From Clavibacter michiganensis (GTDB lineage: Bacteria; Actinomycetota; Actinomycetes; Actinomycetales; Microbacteriaceae): DNA of 64,000 nucleotides. Every line of letters starts with the position of its first letter. The first letter of the stretch is position 1. The position numbers and the translations under genes were made by a program. The stretch covers positions 3,100,001 to 3,164,000 of the forward strand of contig MDHJ01000001.1 in assembly GCA_002150995.1 (NCBI GenBank), given 5' to 3'. Below the pieces are notes generated by a model. It was not told the DNA's origin and made no database searches. It saw only the letters and a program-made list of their open reading frames with translations. This document shows positions 36,960 to 46,404 of this stretch, in pieces.

Positions 36960-37655
36960 CTAGACCGACGTGGAGAGGAACTCCCACGCCGGCGTCACCG
37001 TGCGGCCCTGGAGGTCGTCGAGGGTCACCCCGGTCGGCAGGGTGGGCGCCGCGGGGAGCGTGATCTCGAAGCAGTAGAACTGCGTGTTGCCGCCGGACGC
37101 GTCGAGCGTCTGCGCGCCGGTGCCCGCGGCGGTGGCCAGGGGGCCGCTCGTCACGAGCGCGCCGGTCGCGAACGCCGCGGCGTCGCACGTGGTCGCCGTG
37201 GCGGAGACCGCGACGCGGAGCGTGAGGGCGCCGAGGAGCGCGTCGTCGGCGTCGTCGGCCTCGAGGCCGACGCCCACCGCGGGCTCGGAGTCCTGCAGGA
37301 CGACGGTGCCGGCGACGGATCCTGCCACCGTGCGGAGCGCGACGGGCGCGTAGACGCTCGTGCCGGGCGTCAGCGCGAGCGCACCGGCGGTGAAGGTGAG
37401 GTCCTGACCGGGGTTCGTCTCGTCCTGGGCGAACTCGGCGGGGAGGTACGGCGAGGAGACGTTCTGCTCGACCTCGAAGGTCGACGTGCCGAGGCCCGGG
37501 CCGGTGCCGTCCGCGTTCCCGCCGAACACCCACTCGGAGTCGGTCCACGCGGCGAGCGTCGCGGTGATGCCGAGCCCGAGGACGAGTCCCCCGGACAGGA
37601 ACGCCATCGTCTTGGTGCGCCGCGTCATGCGCGGGCGGTCTGCGTGCAGTGCCAT
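36960..37655 (-). CDS. SipW-dependent (TasA/alternate signal peptide) exported protein
   Basis: A 231-residue exported protein and first gene of the operon. Basic start, hydrophobic core AFLSGGLVLGLGITATLA, then AWTDSEW, the SipW-type alternate-signal junction. The mature part is Thr/Ala rich beta-strand material with two cysteines (TTCDAA and FYCFEI). ATG at 37655 has AGGGGAG upstream. It resembles camelysin/TasA-like fibre subunits in size and layout, but a fibre role is inference. The signal peptidase starts 20 bp downstream. Confidence 0.82.
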   Translation of the reverse strand: MALHADRPRMTRRTKTMAFLSGGLVLGLGITATLAAWTDSEWVFGGNADGTGPGLGTSTFEVEQNVSSPYLPAEFAQDETNPGQDLTFTAGALALTPGTSVYAPVALRTVAGSVAGTVVLQDSEPAVGVGLEADDADDALLGALTLRVAVSATATTCDAAAFATGALVTSGPLATAAGTGAQTLDASGGNTQFYCFEITLPAAPTLPTGVTLDDLQGRTVTPAWEFLSTSV

Positions 37656-37957
37656 GGTCGTGCTCCCCTGATCGCGCGGGTCCCGCATCCGATGCCGGAC
37701 GGTCCCGCCCCCTGTGCGTCGGCCCCAGCGGCCGACACGGCGAAGCTAGGGGGGACGCGGAGCCGCCGGGGATGCCGTGCGGGCGACGCCGGTAGCCCCG
37801 AGCCGATATGCCAGTGGTCGCGCGCGCCGGCCGGTCGGACTACCGAGACGGGGACTGTGCCCCGGTCGAGGGCCCGGGGGCGGCGGCCGGGATCCGGGTG
37901 CGCTACCGCCCACTGGTAGCCTCGTCCGCGCAGGCGGGGAAGACGAAGGCGAGCAAC
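37656..37957. promoter_or_regulatory. Divergent control region between the SipW operon and the ParA-like gene
   Basis: This 302-bp gap has no gene. A minus-strand TAGCTT (37743-37748) could be the -10 box for the SipW operon, leaving a leader of about 80 bases. TAGCCT at 37917-37922 fits a -10 box for the ParA-like gene. CCAGTGG at 37811-37817 and CCACTGG at 37910-37916 are inverted copies 92 bp apart, the second touching the TAGCCT; they could be paired operator halves. Confidence 0.45.
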
Positions 37958-39863
37958 ATGACCGACGACACGACCGACACCGGCCACCGAGACGGCGGGG
38001 CGTCGGAGCCTCCCCTCCTCAGCCGGCGCGAGCTGCGCCGCCGCCAGCAGGAGATGGAGCAGGGCTCCCCCGACGCGTCAGGCGACGCGCACCGCTGGGT
38101 GGATCCGTTCCCCGCGGTCCCGCGCACCTCCGAGGGCGGCCTGTTCGGCCCCGACCGGGTGCGCCCGGGCGCGGCGCCGGCCGACGCCGATCCCGATGCC
38201 GCCGGCGACGCCGCCGCCGACGATGGCGCTCCCCTCGACGCCGACGCCGCGGAGGACGACGACGACGCCGAGGTCGTCGGCACGCACGCGTTCGACGAGC
38301 TGTTCGACGACGCGGACGAGGACGACGTGGATCCCGAGGACCGCGTCCCCGACGAGGCCCCGGCCGAGACCCGGGCCGATGCCGACGACGCGCCCCGCTC
38401 CGCCGCCGAGCACGCCCCCGGCTCGTTCGACGCCGTGGTCTCCCCGGAGGCCGGATCCGCCTGGACCGTCCCCGCCCGCACGTCGTCAACGCGCACCCCT
38501 TCCGCATGCCGCTGCGCCCGAGTGCCGAGGAGCCGCGCGCCGCGCGGTCCGGCGACCGGGACCGGTCCGCCGCCGACGCGGCCGCGGCCGCACCCGAGCC
38601 CGAGGTCGCACCCGAGCCCGAGGTCGCGTCGGCCGACGACGCCCCGGTCGCCGTCCCCGTCGACGACGCCCCCGTCCCCGCCTCCGCCCGGCCGGCCGCA
38701 GCCCGTACCGCGTCGGCGCCCGCGTCGGCGCCCGCACCGCAGCCGGTCCCGGTCGCGACCCCGGTCGCCTCCCTCCCCGCCGCGCCCGACGACGCCCCCG
38801 AGGAGGAGCCCGCGCAGTCCCGCCGCCCCGGCACCGACCTCACGGCGTTCCCCGACGCGGATCCGCAGCGCTACGCCATGCGCACCCCGCGCCCCGACGC
38901 CGCGACGAGCGCCCTCACCCTCTTCCCCGAGCAGACCGGCCAGCGCCCCCGCGCGGCCCGGTCGTCGCGCGCACCGGCTTCCGCGGGTTCCTCAACACCG
39001 TCACGGGCGGCCTGCTGAAGATCGGCCCGGGCCCCGAGGAGGCCGCCGCGAACGCGGAGGCCACCCGGCGCGAGGGCGACGAGCGGATCATCCGCCAGGC
39101 CACCTGGTCCCGCGCGGTCAGCGTGCTGGTCGCCAACCGCAAGGGCGGCGTGGGCAAGACCCCGACGAGCCTCATCCTGGGCGGCGTGCTCGGCTCCATC
39201 CGCGGCGGATCGGTCGCCGTGGTCGAGGTCACCGACGACCCCGGCGCGCTCGGCTACCGCGCGGAGGGCCAGCCGCAGCGCGGCCTCGGCGAGCTGGTGC
39301 GCGACCGCGACGAGATCCACAGCGCCGGGCAGCTCGCCGGCTACACGGCGCCGCAGACGAGCTTCGCCTCCGTCGTCGCGTCCGTGGGGCCGCGCCGCGA
39401 GCTCACGGGCGAGGACGTCGTGGGCGTCTCCCGCCTCATCGACGAGTACTACGCCGTGCGCGTGATGGACTCCGGCAACCAGCCCTCCTCCTCCGCCTTC
39501 CGCGGCGCGATCGAGGTCACCGACGTGCTCGTCGTGCCGGTGCTCAACGCGGGCGACGCGGTGCTCGAGGCCGTCGCGCTGCTCGACTTCCTGCGCGAGC
39601 TCGGCGGCCACGCCGCGATGCTCGCCGACAACGCCGTGATCATCCGCCTGCACGACGGGCGCCCGGAGGACCCCGCGGTCGTCGCGCGCATCGACCGCAT
39701 CCTCGACGACGCCCGCCCGGCCCAGATCTTCACGGTGCCGTACGACGCGCACATCGCGGAGCGCGGGCCGATCTCGCTCGGCTCGCTCGGCCCCGAGGTC
39801 CTCCGCGCCTTCACGGCCGCGACCGCCGGGGTCGTGCAGCGCCTGGCGCACGCGGTCCGCTGA
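37958..39863 (+). pseudogene. ParA/MinD-like ATPase with long disordered acidic N terminus, two frameshifts
   Basis: The C-terminal 290 residues form a deviant-Walker P-loop ATPase: LVANRKGGVGKTPTS, where the usual KTT is KTP, then VAVVEVTDDPG (Walker A-prime aspartates), VMDSGNQPSSSAF and VVPVLNAGDAVLEAV. About 340 residues of disordered Ala/Pro/Asp/Glu sequence precede it, including DDDDAEVVGTHAFDELFDDAD and an APEPEV repeat. One C is missing near 38475-38477 and one near 38957-38959; repaired length is about 635. ATG 37958 follows TAGCCT by 35 bases. Role may be polar positioning or secretion (EspI-like), not decidable here. Confidence 0.75.
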
Positions 39864-41317
39864 CGGGCGCGTCCACGGGCGGCGCCGGGTCCGCCGAAGG
39901 CGCGCCCGGAGCCGACCCGCGCGCCGACGGCCCGCACGACCCCGGCCCACGCCGTCGGCGCGTCCAGCGCGGCCGGCGCCCGCTCGACCGCGAGATCCTC
40001 GCGCTGGCGGTGCCGGCGCTCGGCGCGCTCGTGGCCGAGCCGCTGTTCCTCCTCACCGACACGGCGCTCGTCGGGCACCTCGGCAGCGCGCCGCTCGCGG
40101 GCCTCGGCATCGCGAGCGTGATCCTGCAGACGATCGTCGGCCTCCTCGTGTTCCTCGCCTACGCGACCACGCCCACGGTCGCGCGGCGGCTCGGCGCGGG
40201 CGACCGGCCGGGCGCGATCCGCGCGGGCATCGACGGCCTGTGGCTCGCCCTGGTGCTCGGGGCCGTGGTGCTGGTCGTCGGCTCCCTGGTCGCGGATCCG
40301 CTCGTGCGCGCCCTCGCCGGCACCGGCGGCGCCGACGCGGATGCCGCGGCGACCGCGGCCGTGGTCGACGCGGCGAGCACCTACCTCGGCATCTCGCTCC
40401 TCGGGATCCCCGCCATGCTCCTCGTCATCGCGGCGACGGGCCTCCTCCGCGGCCTGCAGGACACCCGCACCCCGCTGGTCGTCGCGGTGACGGGCTTCGC
40501 GGCCAACGCGGCGCTCAACGCGGTGCTGATCTACGCGCTCGACCTCGGCATCGCCGGCTCCGCGTGGGGCACCGTGGTCGCGCAGTGGGGCATGGCCGCG
40601 GTCTTCGTCGTGATCGCCGTGCGCGCCGCCCGGGACACGGGCACCACCCTGCGCCCCGGCCTCCGCGGGGTCGCGCGCTCGGCGGCGTCCGGCGGCTGGC
40701 TGCTCGTGCGCACGGCGTCCCTGCGCGCCGCGATGCTCGCGACGGTGGCGGTCGGCGCTGGGCTCGGCGTCACGGGGCTCGCGACCCTGCAGATCGCCCT
40801 CACCCTGTTCTCGACGGTCGCGTTCGTGCTCGACGCGCTGGCGATCGCCGGGCAGGCGCTGGTCGGCCACGGGCTCGGGGCCGACGACGTGCCGCGCGTC
40901 CGGGCCGTCGCCCGGCGGCTCGTGCAGTGGGGCGTCGGACTCGGAGCGATGCTCGGCGTCCTCCTCGCGGCCGCGTCGCCGCTGCTCGGCCCGGTCTTCA
41001 CGGGCGATCCGGCGATCCACCGCATGCTGACGGCCGTGACCCTGGTGCTGGCCGTGGGCCTGCCCGTCGCGGGCTACGTGTTCGTGCTCGACGGCGTGCT
41101 CATCGGCGCGGGCGACGCGCGCTACCTGGCCCTCGCCGGAGTCGTGAACCTGGCGGTCTACGCGCCCGCGCTGATCCTCGTGGCCTGGATCACGGAGACC
41201 GGCCGCGTCGCCGGCACGCCCGCCCTGCTCGCGCTCTGGGCCGCGTTCGGACTCGTGTACATCGGCGCCGCGCGCTCACGCTGGGCCTCCGCGCCCGCGG
41301 CGACCGGTGGATCGTGA
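39860..41317 (+). CDS. MATE-family efflux transporter (DinF-like)
   Basis: A multidrug/toxin antiporter with 12 membrane segments: REILALAVPALGALVAEPLFLLTDTALVGHLG is the DinF-type start, followed by the repeat TRTPLVVAVTGFAANAALNAVLI. No ATG, GTG or TTG occurs in frame between the upstream stop and GTG 40010, which would cut into the first conserved helix. CTG at 39860, overlapping the ParA-like TGA, would include it; alternatively another frameshift hides the true start. Length 485 residues from CTG or 435 from GTG. Confidence 0.83.
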   Translation: MTGASTGGAGSAEGAPGADPRADGPHDPGPRRRRVQRGRRPLDREILALAVPALGALVAEPLFLLTDTALVGHLGSAPLAGLGIASVILQTIVGLLVFLAYATTPTVARRLGAGDRPGAIRAGIDGLWLALVLGAVVLVVGSLVADPLVRALAGTGGADADAAATAAVVDAASTYLGISLLGIPAMLLVIAATGLLRGLQDTRTPLVVAVTGFAANAALNAVLIYALDLGIAGSAWGTVVAQWGMAAVFVVIAVRAARDTGTTLRPGLRGVARSAASGGWLLVRTASLRAAMLATVAVGAGLGVTGLATLQIALTLFSTVAFVLDALAIAGQALVGHGLGADDVPRVRAVARRLVQWGVGLGAMLGVLLAAASPLLGPVFTGDPAIHRMLTAVTLVLAVGLPVAGYVFVLDGVLIGAGDARYLALAGVVNLAVYAPALILVAWITETGRVAGTPALLALWAAFGLVYIGAARSRWASAPAATGGS

Positions 41318-41343
41318 CGGGCGCCGCGCGCACCTGAGGCGCG

Positions 41344-42194
41344 TCAGTACATCGCGAGCGGTGCGCCGCCTCGCGGCCCGGGAACGCCCGGTCGAGCGCG
41401 GCGAGCGTCTCCTCCGGGATCACGAGGTCGAGCGCGGCGCGGTTCTCGGCGACGTGCGCGCGCGTCGCCGCCTTCGCGGTGGCGAACACGTGCGGCGCCT
41501 GGCGGACGACCCACGCGAGCGCGAGCTGCCCCGCGCTCACGCCGAGGGGCGCGGCGAGGTCGGCGAGCGCCGGATCCGTCGCGAGCCGCCCCTGGTCGAG
41601 CGGCGAGTACGCCATGACCGGCATTCGGCGCGCGCGGGCCCACGGGATCACGTCGTGCTCGGGCCCGCGCTGGGCGAGGTTGTAGAGCACCTGGTCCGTC
41701 TGCGCGGCGTCGCCGCCGGGGATGGCGGCCAGCTCGTCGAGGTCGTCGGCGTCCAGGTTGCTGACGCCCCAGGCGCGCACGAGGCCCTCCTCCACGAGCT
41801 CCTGCATCGCGGCGACGGTGTCCGCGAGCGGGTGCGATCCCCGCCAGTGCAGCAGGTACAGGTCGAGCCGGTCGGTGCCGAGGCGCGCGAGGCTGCGGCG
41901 CGCGGCCTCGCCGGTGCCGCGCCGGGACGCGTTCGACGGGAGCACCTTGCTGATGAGGAACACGTCGTCGCGGCGGCCCGCGATGGCCTCGCCGACGAGC
42001 TCCTCGGAGCGCCCGCTGCCGTACATCTCGGCCGTGTCGATGGCCGTGAGGCCGTGGTCGATCCCGGCGCGCAGCGCGTCGAGCTCGGTCGCGCGGGCCC
42101 CGGCGTCGTCGCCCATGTTCCAGGTGCCCTGGGCGAGCGCGACCGCGCTGCGGCCGTCGGGGAAGGTGGTCGTGGGGATCCCGGTGTCCGTCAT
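41344..42194 (-). CDS. Aldo/keto reductase; C terminus shifted by one base
   Basis: A 283-residue AKR when repaired: AIDTAEMYGSGRSEE with the catalytic Asp and Tyr, ISKVLPSNAS, YLLHWRGSHP and AYSPLDQGRL. ATG at 42194 follows CAGGAT by six bases. Near 41361-41370 one base appears missing: ALDRAFPGREAA should end at once with PLAMY and a stop at 41344. As given the frame reads on to 41190, antisense inside the MATE gene, with a non-homologous tail. The active site is unaffected. Confidence 0.83.
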
Positions 42195-42258
42195 CCCCCC
42201 ATCCTGCGCCGGTCGGGTGGGCGCGGCCCGGGAGGGAGGAGGACGCGACGCGACGCCC

Positions 42259-43245
42259 TCAGGTCCGCGGCGTCGCCGGCACGCCCGGGAAGGTCGGCAC
42301 CCAGCAGCGCACGGAGTCGCGGTAGCGGCGGAACGGATCCCCGAAGCGGGCCTCCAGGTCGGCCTCCTCGCCCGGCCGCACGACGTGGTTCCAGATCGAC
42401 GAGCCGATGACGGCGTAGGCGACCACCATCCACGAGCCGAGCACGAGCCCGACGGCCGCGGCCTGCGTCACGCCCGCGAGCGCCATCGGGTTCCGCACGA
42501 ACCGGTAGGGCCCGGCGATCACGAGGCGCGTCGCGGTCGCGGCCGGGAGCGGGGTGCCGCCGCCGCGGGTCGACATGGCCGCCGCGGACCAGATCCCCAG
42601 GGCGCTCGCGAGCACCAGCACGACGATCCCCGCTGCCGGCACCGCCACGGCCGCCGCCCCGTCCGGCAGCGGCACGGCGACCCGCCACCGCAGCTCCAGC
42701 CAGCGGATCCCGAGGGGCGCCACCACGAGGAAGGCGCCCCAGAAGACGACGATCTGCGCGGCCGTCGCGACCACGTGGCGGGAGGTGGCGGCGCCCGCGT
42801 CCGCGGGCCGCGCCGCGAACGGGCCGATGAGCGCCCACCGGCTCGGCAGCCGGCCGAGGAGCAGCAGGGCGCACGCGACGAGCGATCCGAGCGCGGCGAC
42901 CGCCATGACGACGACGCCCACGCCCGCCTCCCGGGTGACGGTCGCGAAGGCGGCGAGCGCGACGGCGACCACGAGCGTCCAGGAGGCGGCGACGAGGGCC
43001 GCCCATCGGATCCCGGCGGCGGCGAGCGCCGACCCGACCACGAACAGGGGGACGTCGAGGAGGGCGACGGGCAGCGGATCCAGCGACCCGAGCGTCGCGG
43101 CGCGCACCGCGGGCACGGTCGGCACGGCGAACCACCACGCGGCACCGCCGAGCGCCTGCGCGGCGAACCAGATCCAGGCCCACGTGCGCACCGCGCCGCG
43201 GACGGCTGGTGCACCGCGCGCCGGGCCTGATGCCGCGACCGTCAC
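42259..43245 (-). CDS. Isoprenylcysteine carboxyl methyltransferase-like membrane protein
   Basis: A 328-residue integral membrane protein with about eight hydrophobic segments. The C-terminal third has the PEMT/ICMT signature: GPYRFVRNPMALAGVTQAAAVGL and EEADLEARFGDPFRRYRDSVRCWVP, which bind SAM in this family. Bacterial members act on small phenols, lipids or are unknown. GTG at 43245 overlaps the ASCH stop (GTGA), so the genes are coupled. A longer upstream frame is antisense-like and rejected. Confidence 0.78.
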   Translation of the reverse strand: MTVAASGPARGAPAVRGAVRTWAWIWFAAQALGGAAWWFAVPTVPAVRAATLGSLDPLPVALLDVPLFVVGSALAAAGIRWAALVAASWTLVVAVALAAFATVTREAGVGVVVMAVAALGSLVACALLLLGRLPSRWALIGPFAARPADAGAATSRHVVATAAQIVVFWGAFLVVAPLGIRWLELRWRVAVPLPDGAAAVAVPAAGIVVLVLASALGIWSAAAMSTRGGGTPLPAATATRLVIAGPYRFVRNPMALAGVTQAAAVGLVLGSWMVVAYAVIGSSIWNHVVRPGEEADLEARFGDPFRRYRDSVRCWVPTFPGVPATPRT

Positions 43246-43757
43246 CGGGCGTCCGCGTGCTCCGGCGGCCACACCACCGCGAACCGCTCGAAGACGATCT
43301 CCTCGTCCTCCGACCACACGGCGCCGCGGGCCGCGCTCACCCGCTGCCAGTAGATCCGGTGCTGGATGCGCCAGCTGTCGAGCGAGAGGTCGTCCTCCCC
43401 CTCGTCGTGCGCGAAGGCGGCGTCGGCGCTCGCGAAGGGGCCGACGCGGAGCTCGGTGCTGCGGATCACGATGCGCGGCGTCCCGGCGCCGTCGCACGCG
43501 ATCCAGTGCGATCCGATGCGCGGCACCTGCTCGCCGCGGGCGAGGAAGTCGGCGACGAGCTCGGCCGTGGCGCGCTTCCGGCCGTCGAGCACGATCCCGA
43601 GCAGCTCGTCCGCGAGGCGCGCGGTGTCCCCGAAGCGCTCGACCGTGTGCTCGGGTCCCGCGGCGACCGCCTGCGGGTGCGCCTCCGCGTACGCCGCCCA
43701 CATCCGCGCCGCGGCGGCGAGGTCGGGCGGGGAGGCGGGCGCGGTCGCATCGCTCAT
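43242..43757 (-). CDS. ASCH domain protein
   Basis: A 171-residue protein with the ASCH core: LLGIVLDGRKRATAELVADFLARGEQVPRIGSHWIACDGAGTPRIVIRSTELRV, then FAHDEGEDDLSLDSWR. The conserved Gxx(K/R)xT and E/W residues are intact. ASCH domains resemble PUA and may bind RNA; related bacterial enzymes hydrolyse modified cytidines. No partner other than the coupled methyltransferase. Confidence 0.82.
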   Translation of the reverse strand: MSDATAPASPPDLAAAARMWAAYAEAHPQAVAAGPEHTVERFGDTARLADELLGIVLDGRKRATAELVADFLARGEQVPRIGSHWIACDGAGTPRIVIRSTELRVGPFASADAAFAHDEGEDDLSLDSWRIQHRIYWQRVSAARGAVWSEDEEIVFERFAVVWPPEHADAR

Positions 43758-43855
43758 GGTCCCGATGCTCCCACGGGGGCCGGCCCCGGCCCGCTACGTC
43801 GCTGCGCCGCCGTGCCGCCGTGCGCCGTGCGCCGTGGCGCCCGTAGCCTGATCCG

Positions 43856-44407
43856 GTGGAAGACCCGACGCCGCCGCCCGCCCGCCGTTCCCGTCGCGAC
43901 CGCGCCGCCGGCCGCCCCGCCCCCGACCCCGAGGCGCGCTCGGAGGCGCTGAAGGAGCGGATCTACGTCACCTTCACGGCGCTCGCGGTGACCATCGCGA
44001 CCGAGCGCGAGGCCGACCACGCCACCGTCGGCACGGCCGCGCTGACCCTCCTGCTCACGGTGGTGGGCACGCTGCTCGCGGTGTCGGTGGCCGAGTACAT
44101 CGCGCAGATGGTGCGCGACGGCGAGGTGCCGGACCGCCGCGACGTGGCCCACATCCTCTACGTGTGCGGCAGCTCGCTCGGTGTCCTGCCCGCGCCGCTC
44201 GCGATCCTCGGGCTCTCCGCGCTCGGCGCGCTCGACCTGGCGACGGCACTGCGGATCATCTCGATCGTGCTGGTGGCGACGCTCGTGCTCGTGACCCTCA
44301 TCGCGGTCCGCCGGCTCCGCGTCGCGCTCGGCGTGAAGCTCCTGGTGCTCGCGGGCGTCGCGGCGCTCGGCGTCCTGGTGCTCGCGGTGGAGCTTGCGGT
44401 CCACTGA
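43856..44407 (+). CDS. Hypothetical four-TM membrane protein
   Basis: A 183-residue protein: Pro/Arg-rich N terminus, then LKERIYVTFTALAVTIA and three to four further hydrophobic segments, ending in VLAVELAVH. No family identified. GTG at 43856 follows TAGCCT (43844-43849) by exactly six bases, supporting both gene and start. Divergent from the ASCH gene. Confidence 0.68.
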   Translation: MEDPTPPPARRSRRDRAAGRPAPDPEARSEALKERIYVTFTALAVTIATEREADHATVGTAALTLLLTVVGTLLAVSVAEYIAQMVRDGEVPDRRDVAHILYVCGSSLGVLPAPLAILGLSALGALDLATALRIISIVLVATLVLVTLIAVRRLRVALGVKLLVLAGVAALGVLVLAVELAVH

Positions 44408-44469
44408 GCGTCGGCGGCCGGCGGGGGCGCGGATCCCCACGGGAGCGGGCGCGCCCGTAGCGTGACGGC

Positions 44470-45012
44470 ATGACCGCCGCCCCGCTGCCCGCGCGCATCG
44501 AGGCCGCGCGCCTCCTGCTGCGGCCGCTCGGCCCGGGGGACGCGGACGTCGTCCACCGCCTCTGGACCGAGCGCGACCCCCGCGTCCCGCCGGAGCGCCG
44601 CGTCGACGAGGACGGGCACCCGACGCGCGACGAGGTCCGCGCCCGCCTGGCCGTGCAGGCCGAGGAGTCGCTGCGCACCGGGCTGGGGCTCCGGGCGGCG
44701 GAGCTGCGGGCGGCCCCCGGCGTCGTGGGCTACTGCGGCCTCGTCGTCGGCAGCGCGTCCGTGGAGGAGCCGGAGCTCGCCTTCGAGCTGCTGCGGGCGG
44801 TGCACGGGGACGGCCTCGCGACGGAGGCGGCGTGTGCCGTGGTCGCCGCGGCGCGCGAGTCCGGCCGCACGCGGCTCTGGGCGACCGTGCGGCGCTGGAA
44901 CGTCCCGTCCCTCCGCGTGCTCGCCAAGGCCGGCTTCACCGAGAGCGGCCGGGAGACGGCGGATCCCGACCACGGCGACGTGGTCTGGATGACGCACGAC
45001 CTCACGGCGTGA
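44470..45012 (+). CDS. GNAT-family N-acetyltransferase (RimJ/RimL-like)
   Basis: A 180-residue acetyltransferase. LLLRPLGPGDADVVHRLW opens the domain, LAFELLRAVHGDGLATEA gives the acetyl-CoA pyrophosphate loop, and NVPSLRVLAKAGFTESGRE is the typical C-terminal block. TAGCGT (44458-44463) lies six bases before ATG 44470. It overlaps the convergent second GNAT gene by 11 bp. Confidence 0.85.
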   Translation: MTAAPLPARIEAARLLLRPLGPGDADVVHRLWTERDPRVPPERRVDEDGHPTRDEVRARLAVQAEESLRTGLGLRAAELRAAPGVVGYCGLVVGSASVEEPELAFELLRAVHGDGLATEAACAVVAAARESGRTRLWATVRRWNVPSLRVLAKAGFTESGRETADPDHGDVVWMTHDLTA

Positions 45013-45592
45013 CCCCGGGCCCCGTCTCCCCGCCGTCGGGCCCTGCCTCCTCGCCGTCCGGCCGCGCCTCCGTACCGCCCGCCCGCGCCTCCCAGCGCAC
45101 CTCGCCGTCCACCACCACGTCCGTCGGCGTCAGCCCGAGCCGTCGGGCGACGGCCTGCGACGCCGCGTGGTCGGGGTGGATGCGCGCCCGCACCGTCCCC
45201 ACGCCGTCCTCCCGCAGCCACCCGAGCATCGCGGCCGCGCACTCCGCCGCGGCGCCGGCGCCCTGGGCCCCGGTCCCGATCAGCCACGCGACCTCCGCCG
45301 TGCGCGCCTCCCGCTCGCCGGTCACGGTCGCCTGCACGAAGCCGGCGGCCCGCCCCGAGGCGCGCTCCCGGATCACCCACACGAGCCACCGCTCCGACCC
45401 GTCCGGCGAGCGCCCCGCCGCCTGGCGCGCGAACCGGGTGCGCAGCGCGTCGAGCGTCGGCGGCACGCCGCCCGTGAAGCGGTACAGCGCCGGATCCCCG
45501 AGCACCCCCGCCATCTCGCCCGCGTGCGCGACCACCAGCGGCTCGAGCGCGTACCGCTCCGTGACGAGCACGGGAGCGGGCGACGTCGTCAT
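45002..45592 (-). CDS. GNAT-family N-acetyltransferase
   Basis: A 196-residue acetyltransferase, second of a convergent pair. YALEPLVVAHAGEMAGVLGDPALYRF, then AWLIGTGAQGAGAAAECAAAMLGWL as the CoA loop and HPDHAASQAVARRLGLTPTDV. A Gly/Glu/Pro-rich tail of about 25 residues follows. ATG at 45592. The pair are not close duplicates, so substrates probably differ. Confidence 0.84.
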   Translation of the reverse strand: MTTSPAPVLVTERYALEPLVVAHAGEMAGVLGDPALYRFTGGVPPTLDALRTRFARQAAGRSPDGSERWLVWVIRERASGRAAGFVQATVTGEREARTAEVAWLIGTGAQGAGAAAECAAAMLGWLREDGVGTVRARIHPDHAASQAVARRLGLTPTDVVVDGEVRWEARAGGTEARPDGEEAGPDGGETGPGVTP

Positions 45593-45710
45593 CGCCCGAT
45601 GCTCCCACGCGCCGAGCGGCACGCCCGTCGTGCGGGCCGACGGGCGACCCCGATCGCGGACACGGCGCTCCGGCCCCGGGCGAGGGGACCGCGTGTGATC
45701 TGATCGCCCC

Positions 45711-46400
45711 ATGAGCTCGGAACGCGGCCTCGAGCGGCTCGTCGCCTTCAGCGACGCGGTCGTCGCCATCGCCATCACGCTCGTCGTCCTGCCGCTCGTC
45801 GACACGGCGCGCGACGTCGACGGCGGCAGCGTCGCCGACTTCGTCCGGGAGAACGCGGCGCCCCTCGGCGCCGCGGCCCTCAGCTTCGTCGTGATCGCCG
45901 CGCTCTGGCAGGCCCACCACGCCGTCCTCGGTCGGATCCGCGCCCTCACGCGGGGCATGATGCGCGCGAACTGGCTGTGGCTGGCCGCCATCGTCTTCCT
46001 CCCGCTGCCCACCGTCCTCATCGTCGGAGCCGCGCAGGAGGACCGGCTCGGCGTCGTCATCTACATCGCGACCATGCTGGTCGCGTCCGCCTCCCTGGCG
46101 GTGCTGGCCGAGCTCGGCATCCGCGCCGGCGCCGCGCTCGACGACGACGACGCCGCCGCCGACACCAGCGGCGCCGACCGCACCGGCCGCGACCACGATC
46201 CGGACCAGGTCCCGCCGAGCCACGCGGCCCTCCGTCGGAGCCGCTGGATCCCCACGGGCCTCATGGCGCTGGCCCTGGTCCTCGCGGCGGCGGTCCCCGG
46301 CGTCGGCACCTGGGCGCTCCTCGTGCTGCTCGTCACGATCCCCCTCGAGCGCCTCGGCCGCCCCCGCCGTCGCCCGCGACGCACCCCGCCGATACGCTGA
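45711..46400 (+). CDS. TMEM175-family potassium channel-like protein (DUF1211)
   Basis: A 229-residue membrane protein with six hydrophobic segments. RLVAFSDAVVAIAITLVVLPL holds the FSD motif of TMEM175 TM1, whose isoleucines line the K+ filter in characterised bacterial members. An acidic loop (DDDDAAADTSGADRTG) separates the halves. Bacterial forms are leak channels. ATG 45711; EamA follows 4 bp downstream on the same strand. Confidence 0.83.
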   Translation: MSSERGLERLVAFSDAVVAIAITLVVLPLVDTARDVDGGSVADFVRENAAPLGAAALSFVVIAALWQAHHAVLGRIRALTRGMMRANWLWLAAIVFLPLPTVLIVGAAQEDRLGVVIYIATMLVASASLAVLAELGIRAGAALDDDDAAADTSGADRTGRDHDPDQVPPSHAALRRSRWIPTGLMALALVLAAAVPGVGTWALLVLLVTIPLERLGRPRRRPRRTPPIR

Positions 46401-46404
46401 CGAC

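Noticed and set aside
42259-43701. N-terminal extension of the methyltransferase gene through the ASCH gene
   Set aside because: The extension is Arg-rich shadow sequence; the GTGA overlap at 43242-43245 and the ASCH motifs in the other frame explain the region.
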